Below are positions 55,836-64,000 of a stretch of DNA of 64,000 bases, in pieces. Within the stretch, counting starts at the first letter, position 1. The number at the start of each line of letters is the position of its first letter. The translations under genes and the position numbers were made by a program. Origin of the DNA: Acanthosepion pharaonis (lineage: Eukaryota > Mollusca > Cephalopoda > Sepiida > Sepiidae); assembly GCA_903632075.3 (NCBI GenBank), contig CAHIKZ030004282.1, forward strand, positions 791,001-855,000, written 5' to 3'. The notes beneath the pieces are model-generated. The model did not search any database. It had not been told where the DNA came from and saw only the letters and a program-made list of their open reading frames with translations.

Positions 55836-56263
55836 TTTATAAAATGATCAGCTTTCCGTTTAGCATGGTCACGTTGTCGTCACATGGGCGACGCTTTCAA
55901 AACGTATTCCTAAAAATTTTTGATTATTTTGAATGAAAAAGAAAATGAAAAGAATTCTATTAGGATCTAAAATTTTTATGTGTATGCTTGTCGAGCATTA
56001 ATCTCGCTAAAAAAGGGGAAATATTAAAGAAACCAGGTCTAGTATTCACTGTGCGTGAGATGGATATTATACCTGCTTCATAAATCCACCTGAGATTTTT
56101 ATTATGAAAATATTTTAATACCTTCACGGAATCGAAATCGAAATTTCTAAACTAAACATGCTAAACGGAAAGCTGATCATTTTAAAAATTTTCAGTTATC
56201 TGTTTTGGATAAGACTTGTTTTTATGTCCATCGTCTTTGTCAAATTGAACTGAATTGTATTTT

Positions 56264-56323
56264 AATGAATATTGTCTTGAAACTGGTTTATTAAACCGAA
56301 ACGTCAGACCTCGACATTTCATT
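56264..56323 (+). ncRNA. Hammerhead-like motif, core damaged
   Basis: AAUGA, an internal loop and UGUC pair with GACA and UCAUU across the motif as stem I. Stem II is GGUUUAuuAAACC. GAA, ACGU-CAG-ACCU form a decayed stem III, with C at the cleavage position. The core reads CUUGAAAC where CUGAAGA is expected, so cleavage is unlikely. The stems are conserved despite core loss. Confidence 0.45.
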
Positions 56324-56380
56324 CATTTTAAACAACATAATTGCATTTAAAGATTTTTGTTTGTTTTTTCCAAATTTTTC

Positions 56381-56399
<19 letters not shown>

Positions 56400-56415
<16 letters not shown>

Positions 56416-56520
56416 ATTATTCAAAAAGTATAACATAAGCATGTTATAACATCACTACAAAAAATAGTCATTTTGTTTCATCATATCTGGTGTCTTGCCA
56501 AGTGATAGTGATTTTTAAAA
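56400..56520. repeat. R-type repeat
   Basis: GTATAACATAAGCATGTTAT, CACTACAAAAAATAGTCATT and CATATCTGGTGTCTTGCCAA match the units at 3171-3256 and 30885-31013. It adjoins (TA)n at 56388-56413. Confidence 0.75.
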
Positions 56521-56810
56521 ATTACAAAAACAACCAAACTCCTCTCAATAGGTGAATATTGTTACGTAAGTACCAATGGCCGATCAAGAATTAATTATCT
56601 GATAATTCAAAAAACTTGAGAACGAATCCTAAATATAATTTACTAATGAATTAATTTAAAATGCTAGACTAAATTAGGAATCATTATAGTTAATTTATAG
56701 GAAAAAAATAAAGTAAAAAATAAAAATTACAAATTTTAATTTTAAATCTGCATTAAGTTTAAAATATTATATAATTATTCAAAGTCGGAACGGAGGTAAA
56801 TATATATATA

Positions 56811-56882
<72 letters not shown>

Positions 56883-57534
56883 ATTTATTATTTATTTATT
56901 GTTTTCCTCGAAAAGCCCAGTTTTCAGATAAAGTCAACGCTAATAAAAAGGGATTTAAATATCGTTAACAACTTAGATACAATTAAATAGATTTGAATTC
57001 AGTTCATGGAGGAAGGGACGAAGATTTACAAATAACAAGGCAGACACAATAATATCGTAATGCGCCGACAATTAAATATATTTTAAATATATAAACACGT
57101 AAAAACATGGACGACACAGGAAATACAGAGAAGCACGCCAAAGAAAATAATAAACAGACACATATACATAAATTTGAAAGTATATATAAGCGATCACACA
57201 TAGTATACAAATAAACAGACTCACTCAGATTTAAGCTTAAAAGTATTAATTAGTGAGTACAAACCAACTATCAAAATTTTACATACATGGGCAAAGAGGA
57301 TTTAATAGAAAAAAATAAAAATGGTTATAATTGAAAGATATATATTCAGCTATAAATAAAACAAGAAAAAAAAAGGCAATTAAACGCATCCATACAAATG
57401 AAGAGACCAAACATAAGCATACAGATATAAAATTAAAAAAAAATAATAGCAAAATTCCGGTGTCCGGTCAAAATACAATAGGGAAAATAAAAACAGCATA
57501 TATACAAAAATGAAAATGTATATATATATACCAA

Positions 57535-57535
<1 letters not shown>
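56521..57535. other. No gene; (TATC)n-(TA)n at 56810-56880
   Basis: Otherwise AT-rich sequence without recognisable motifs. Confidence 0.55.
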
Positions 57536-57591
<56 letters not shown>

Positions 57592-57655
57592 TACTTAATG
57601 AATACATACACGGACACAACTACATAAGTATATACATAAATATAAACACACACAT

Positions 57656-57730
<75 letters not shown>

Positions 57731-57996
57731 TAGATAGATAACTAGACTCGTTTTGAAAAACCTCGAATTTTTGATTTGCTAATCAAATCCTCGAGGGAAA
57801 AAGGTTTTAAAAAAAGAAAGTTTACAAACATGGACCTCTGCCGACAAAAAAAAATCGCACAGACTTTTGAAGCCCAAAGAAAAAAACCCCTGATACGAGT
57901 AACAACTAACTAATAAAAGAGCTCAATACAACCGTAGAGCAGCCAAACTTTCCCTGACGATCCGTTTAGTGATACCTAGGTAGGTTTAGAACTCAC

Positions 57997-58081
<85 letters not shown>
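57536..58081. repeat. Three long (TA)n arrays
   Basis: (TA)n at about 57538-57588, 57663-57728 and 57997-58081. The spacer 57740-57995 has no recognisable gene; GAGCTCAATACAACCGTAGA near 57919 resembles the GTGCTCAATACA mark of the R repeats. Confidence 0.9.
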
Positions 58082-58083
<2 letters not shown>

Positions 58084-58796
58084 GGACTGTAAAAAGAATA
58101 ACTCGAGGAAAGTTGCAAAAATAACGTCAAAAATTACCACAAAAAATATCTTTCTTCAAAACTTCGTATTTATTTGAGCAATCGATTTTAAAGACAAAAT
58201 AAATCGCAAATTTTATCATCATAACGGTGTCACCGGAGACATGTGTATGCTAAATTAAAACCGAGACTTAACGAAAAGAAAAAAAGAAAATAACGCTTAA
58301 TAATGGATATTTTTGAGTTTATTATCTATTCTCTTATTAAATTAAATGAAATTACTACAAATAAAAAATAAAACACACTAAAAATATTTAGTTTAAAATA
58401 CAAATAACTACTCATAAACGGCGTCGTTTTTACTGGATATTTTTTCGGTATTTACCGGTAGCAATTACCTCCTTTTGTATGTTCGTTTTATTTTTGTTTA
58501 CGCTTTTAACTAGCGCAAATATCTATTTTATTTTTCATCAAAATATACTTAACTATTTAAAAAAATACAACTTTTATAGGTATTGTTTATATTTTGAAAA
58601 TTAATGTTTTATTAAAAAGCCTGTTTACAAGCTAATCCCGGAATTAACTCTACTTTTATGTAAATAAACATTACTTTTAATTTAATAATGCATTTCAAAC
58701 TTCATTTTCCAATTTATTTTGAAAAATATTTTGTATAATTTCTGATAATACATATATTTTTTGTCAGATATTTTAATAAAATGGCAGGAAAAAACA
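58082..58796. other. No gene; AT-rich
   Basis: Nothing recognisable in any frame. Confidence 0.55.
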
Positions 58797-58862
58797 AGCA
58801 TACCGTGAAATTTTGATAAGACTATATAGCGGCGAGCCTTTATCAAAATTCCACGGTATGCT
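58797..58862. repeat. Hairpin with 24-bp arms
   Basis: AGCATACCGTGAAATTTTGA (58797 on) is mirrored by TCAAAATTCCACGGTATGCT (to 58862). There are two mismatches over 24 bp and an 18-base loop containing GCGGCGAG. It lies directly 5' of the decayed coding sequence that follows. Confidence 0.85.
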
Positions 58863-58984
58863 CTAGAGTTGATCATGGGTGATGTATCTTACAATCTTGG
58901 AGCCAGCCTTGCAAATGCATTGCTCTTGGATTTGAGGGCTATGGGCTTTCTTATCCGCAAAATTAATATAAAAAGATATTTATA

Positions 58985-60552
58985 TAGATAAATGTAAAAT
59001 TGATAGAGCAAAGGTTAAAGTGAAAACAAATACCCATCAACAGCATGATGAAAAGGTGGTAAATTTTTGTATTGGAGTTGGTGGGAGATCTGACAAAGAC
59101 ACACTAATGTACAAGGAAATGGTGGAGGAAAATGGAGAGAAGACTGAAAAAAAGGCCAAGAGACCAGAACGCCACTTGACTGTCACAAAGATTACATATG
59201 AAAGTGAATATCTGACAACTAAGGTTCTTCCTAATATTGGTGCAACTGTTGTGGTTCTTGCAGAGTAAGTGGCTGATGTTTTGCATGAATTCAACAGTGT
59301 GAGCACTATCAAGGCTATCCTTGTTGACTAACACTAATGCCAATTCAGGCCGTTAAGGTGGATTTGCTGCACCTCTAGAAATCTTCATACTATTGGTTGC
59401 TCTTTGCACCAAAATAAACTTCTGTTTAGAGCTCTTTTTAAACATGTACATGGTACCACAAAAAAAGCCCTGCCACATTCAATGGTCCACTTGGAAGATT
59501 ACGTGCAAATGATTACCATAATTTACCCCAAATATCATTTTCAGCTGTTGGCAGTCCTCTGGATTCTATTTTTAAAATTGAAAATGCAGATACCCTTAGT
59601 TGTGACCAAAGACTCCTTTATGAATATACAGTGGGTATTTCTAGAGGTAAGGTGGATTCTAGATTTGCATCATGGAAAATTGGTCCATTAAACCAGGCAA
59701 GGTGGTTAACTTTAGTCATCAGTCTGATGTGCTTATGGACTCATAGTGCATACCCACGAAATATTTCAACCAAACTCCACAGTTTAATAAATCTTATTGT
59801 GAATGTGTATGCCATTTGCCGGTTCGAAAATAAAAGAAATAACAAGTTCCACAATCAGCAAATGTATATTTTCAATATGATCCAAAGGATTAGGAAGCAA
59901 CCATATGAAATCCAACAGATCACATTGAAAAATATACAATACAATGCTTTCGCCTTACTGCCTGAAAATATCTTATATTCAATGGTCAAATCTGATGAAT
60001 TGGAAGTGAGGGAAAAGCTATAAAAGAATTTGGCTATTAGGTTAGTAAATATTTATTCATATAAATTGACTAAATTAGTTTTACCGATTTATGGAATCAT
60101 TTTTAAGGATTTTATCTAATTTCACCATAAATATTAAAGTGGTACAGAGTGCATTTTTTAAAAATAAATCAAATTATTTTTTATATTCTTTCAAGAGTGG
60201 GGAGCAAACCAAGAAAAAATTAAAAAGAATCACAACTATCAAATTTAAAGCTATGCACTGGAGACAGTTAAAAGTTCTGTCATTAAGTGGAGTTTGTGAA
60301 TCACCACTCACAGAAGAATTTTCTGAACTTCGGGAATAATTATTAAATGGTACGGAACTTGACTTGCCAGATTTGCCCTCCCATTCTCAAGGCATGAAAC
60401 GGGCAGTCAAGTTAACAACAGAAGTTTCTTAATCTGTGTATGGCTTTGAAGCAAGGTACCAGCACATAATATCAAAAGCTTTGTGTCAGAAATTGTGACC
60501 ATCAATTTCATCTGAGGCTTCTTATATCGAGCTATTTGACTCTGTATATTAA
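58985..60552 (+). pseudogene. Intronless relic of a multicopy invertebrate protein of unknown function
   Basis: Successive frames read VNFCIGVGGRSDKDTLMYKE, LTTKVLPNIGATVVVLAE, then HEFNSVSTIKAILVD. They continue with GCSLHQNKLLFRALFKHVHG, NLPQISFSAVGSPLDS, LSCDQRLLYEYTVGISRGKV, WKIGPLNQARWLTLVI, QYNAFALLPENILYSMVKSD, ELDLPDLPSHSQGMKRAVKL and SYIELFDSVY before TAA. The order matches a protein family I recall from many invertebrates, marked by LHxNELPxRxLFxxxDG, ARWLTxA and LPxFPxHTQxxxR motifs. Its function is unknown and it is perhaps transposon-derived. Here at least three frameshifts and several stops occur. It has no introns. The longest intact frame is 59631-60023 (130 codons). Confidence 0.75.
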
Positions 60553-61030
60553 GCCCTATTTAGCTATTCTTTATTTTTTCATATTTGTTTGTTTGTTTGT
60601 TGTATTTTCATTCAAAATAGAAAAAAGCAATTTTTTTAATGTATTCAACTAATACTGCTTAATTCATGAGGCAAAAAACAGCATTTCAAAATCGTCAGTG
60701 ATAATAGTGGGTGGGGGGAAATTTTCAATTTGAAGTTTACTTATAATTTCTACATTTTATTTAATTTAGATAAAACAAAATAACAACATTCCCTGATTTA
60801 AATAGTGAAATTGTTTGTTTTTTTTAACAATATTTAATCTAAATCTTGCAAAATCGTGGATTTTTCAGTGCATTTTTCTCTACGATCTTTGATGCCAAAT
60901 GCTCAAAAAACCGTTGAAGTGACAGATGTAATTTTTTGTATCAATACTTAATAGGTCTATACACAACTTTCGGTACATTATTCTTTTTGATATTTTAAAA
61001 AAAAGTCAAAAATCGACCTACCCTAGTATG
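60553..61030. other. No gene seen
   Basis: AT-rich; (GTTT)n near 60586-60602 and a G-run near 60712. Confidence 0.55.
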
Positions 61031-61820
<790 letters not shown>

Positions 61821-61924
61821 GAAGATAAATAAATTGGAGGACTAGCAAATAATAAAAGTAAGAACAATATAAACTTACAATAATCTTGTATTTTCATTCA
61901 AAATATTTCTACACATATTGTAAA

Positions 61925-63812
61925 GTGTAAAGTAAATTCTGGGCTTACAATTAACAGTAAGTTCCTTCCTTTGATTTAAACATAATGATTTCCAAAGCAT
62001 AGCTAACAAGGGGCATATAGAGAATGACAAGCTCGAGCCCTCTTAAGTAATTCCCATTTAACAGTAGGTGTTTTGTTTTTATCTTTTAAACTCCAAAATA
62101 CTTGGACAACGAAGTCTTGTATTTATTATTACTATTGTTGAAAGATTGTACATGTCGATACCAACTGTTATTGGACTTATTCATAGGACATCCAATGTAG
62201 AAGTTTTTAATATTGGGGTTTTCCAGTGTATAAATAGTACTAAGATAAACTAGAGAACTAGCTAAACAATTATTCTGTAGTGGGCAATTATTAGGATCCC
62301 TAAAATTACGCATGCTATTATTAGTATTATTATACTTAGTAATATTCATAGCGACATTGCTAATAGTTAAGTTTTTTTTTAATTTTTATAATTTTTGAAG
62401 ACTCTGTTATTATGTTTTTTAATTATTTTTTCTAGGTTATCAGCACAGCAATAGCTTAATTTAAGAGTATTACAATTAAATATTTTATTGAGTGGATTGG
62501 TTTTGGGGAAATATTTTTGATAAGATTTTAAGTCCTAATTTATGTCCTAATTTATGTCCTAATTTCGTTTTAACCATTATGTTGAAAGGGAAAGTAAACC
62601 AGACGATCTTCCTAGATTTCCTTTATTCTTATTTTGGTCATAATTAATAGGTTTTCTATATTCAATAATGATACCTTTGTAACCACTACTTCTAAGGGCA
62701 GAATTATAAAATTCACTATGTTTATTAAAAAGCTCTTTGTTAGCACTGATTCTAAATTCAATGGAGGAGGGTATGATGTGTTTAATAACATTTGGGGGAT
62801 GGTTTAAATTAGGATGTACATAAACTGGGTTAGAATTAACATTCATATAAGGTTGACATGAACTATCATTAAGGATGACATCAAGAAAGTCTACCTGTTT
62901 AATGTTGGTCGTAACTTTAGTCTTAAAAGTAAATTTAATTTCCTATGGATCATTTTCCTAATGCTTGATTTTTGTAGTCCTTAAATGCTACTAATTCTAT
63001 ATAATACAAAACATTCAAAATCTAGGCAGTCATAAGCGCTGAAATTGTATAAGATGAATAATTTGTCACCATATTGTACGCTCCGGCCTTCTTCAGGTGT
63101 TTGGAACGTCGAACTGAACACTTTAATTCGCTCACTGGAGTAGACTTCCACGTGCCATGTTTAATGGATGTCAGTTAAGTTCCCTCTGAAAGTTCTCCAC
63201 TACCATAACCGGGTATTGAACTCACAATCTTTGGGTCCTCTCATCTAACTAACGCCTTTATCCACTGTGCCATGTGTCCTTGTGTATGAATTTCTGGGTA
63301 AACTTAATGTCTTCAGCCACCATTTTAGGGCCCATATTGCAATTTTTGCTGTTAAATCCACGTTTTTTACCAGAGCTCATGTTGCAATTTTTTTTTGTTA
63401 TTATCGCTTTTCTCTGGACACTCCTTATTACTATTGTATTCATTTCTATGCTTGGTGAGCTCAGGAGATTTTTGTGGTCTGGCATATGTGCTGATTCCTT
63501 AAGTTTACGAATTTTCCAATGGTGTTCTTTGTCACTGAACTCAACCTGATCCCACTGAGAGCAGTTATCTCCCTTCTTTCTCCATATGTGGTTTTCATGG
63601 CTATATACATGGTCCTGGTCAAGAAGAAGAAAGTATGCTTCCCATCTCATTCTTTTAATAAGGTCTTCAGTTTGTAGAGCTAATTTGACGAAATAATTCC
63701 GAATGTTTCTGGTGGGAACGGTCTTTAAAGATAATCCGAAATTCATTTTATTCATGGTATAAAAATAAAGTAGACAGTCATTGTGTGCCATGCGTGATAC
63801 AAGCCTAGGCAA
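61925..63812 (-). pseudogene. Penelope-like element ORF with its RT core missing
   Basis: Minus-strand order: FGLSLKTVPTRNIRNYFVKL and LIKRMRWEAYFLL (N-terminal region, from about 63760), then an S2 SINE (63060-63290). Next, from about 63020, VAFKDYKNQALGKMIHRK, VTTNIKQVDFLDVILND, HPNLNHPPNVIKHIIPSSIE and SSGYKGIIIEYRKPINYDQ (end of the RT and connector). Then come IIWFTFPFNIMVKTKLG, DPNNCPLQNNCLASSLVYLS and NFYIGCP...WYRHVQSFNN (GIY-YIG domain), KDKNKTPTVKWELLKRARAC and the C-terminal end near 61925. The RT palm with YRDD is absent. Frames are broken in several places. It is the same PLE lineage as 34081-36615 but an independent copy. Confidence 0.85.
63060..63290 (-). mobile_element. S2 SINE within the PLE relic
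   Basis: The + strand has GTACGCTCCGGCCTTCTTCA, CCACGTGCCATGTTTAATGG, TAACCGGGTATTGAACTCAC and TTTATCCACTGTGCCATGTG, the reverse of S2. It lacks the outermost 3' part. It lies where the RT core of the PLE should be. Confidence 0.8.
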
Positions 63813-63850
63813 TTATATATATTTTACACAAAAATATACACACATATATA

Positions 63851-64000
63851 TCAAGCCTTCGCTTACGATAAAATGTCACTTTGTGATAAGATGACCATGG
63901 ACATAATCGAAATAGCTTCGTCTAAATAATTTTAATCCAAACACAGTGGTATCGTTTCCAAGCACATCACAAATGTGTCGAAGGCTGGGATCTCCACAGG
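63851..64000 (-). mobile_element. S4 SINE, cut by the window edge
   Basis: Matches 54885-55035 closely: ATGTCACTTTGTGATAAGAT, CACAGTGGTATCGTTTCCAA, GCACATCACAAATGTGTCGA and GGCTGGGATCTCCACAGG. Confidence 0.75.

Larger units (their letters stand above)
55738..56385. mobile_element. F-family foldback element with hammerhead-like ends
   Basis: The left arm (about 55738-55880, minus) and right arm (about 56150-56385, plus) are inverted copies. They share AAGAAAAATTTGGAAAAAAC, GCAATTATGTTGTTTAAAAT, ACGTCTGACGTTTCGGTTTA and GATCAGCTTTCCGTTTAGCA. The arms are flanked by (TA)n at 55667-55702 and 56388-56413. The left arm lacks part of the hammerhead-like motif present in the right arm. The 270-bp centre has no coding potential. 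Confidence 0.75.

Noticed and set aside
63258..63812. 184-codon frame as a novel host gene
   Set aside because: Its first part matches the N-terminal region of the PLE at 34081-36615 and its end is SINE sequence, so it is a retroelement remnant.

Overview
The window is eukaryotic, repeat-dominated DNA with no host gene that I can support. It is AT-rich and loaded with long (TA)n, (CA)n and (TG)n arrays. It also carries many tRNA-derived SINEs, Tc1/mariner/IS630-type DNA transposons, LINE 3' ends and Penelope-like retroelements (PLEs). This mix, and the look of several relics (the PLE proteins and an IS630-type transposase with a QxDSA...SWMTDNFCDHITP signature), suggest a mollusc, most likely a coleoid cephalopod such as an octopus. 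The organism call is inference.

Layout. 0-10 kb: LINE-A 3' end, GC-rich 235-bp tandem units, an internally deleted IS630-type transposase, palindromic repeats joined to (TA)n, a nonautonomous Tc1-like element and a complete but dead mariner (8097-9384). 10-24 kb: more LINE-A tails, a Tigger-like relic beside a 715-bp tandem duplication, and SINE families S1 and S2, including an S2 inverted dimer inserted in S1 (16338-16939) and a full S1 copy with target duplication in a LINE (17762-18080). 24-31 kb: a very large (TA)n cluster with a complete Tc1 element having 225-bp inverted repeats (25926-27544), a 490-bp foldback MITE and a 1-kb minisatellite. 31-43 kb: mariner and IS630 relics, a PLE split by a solo LTR (34081-36615), and a second-lineage PLE fragment. 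43-54 kb: LINE tails, a TA cluster with a palindrome, a Tc1 relic, S1/S2 SINEs and a LINE split by a second LTR-like insertion. 53-57 kb: a repeat family carrying hammerhead-ribozyme-like folds. 58-64 kb: a decayed 1.6-kb coding sequence of a multicopy invertebrate protein family of unknown function, and a third PLE.

The features do not form a pathway. They are a nested record of transposition. The most notable signal is a hammerhead-like RNA motif (best copy 53515-53595, minus strand). It has the conserved core, three paired stems and an outer 9-bp perfect extension of stem I, but one extra base before stem II. At least three decayed relatives, and a half-copy inside the S2 SINE, lie elsewhere in the window. 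Hammerheads are known in PLEs and retrozymes, but I do not know this bulged form to be described.
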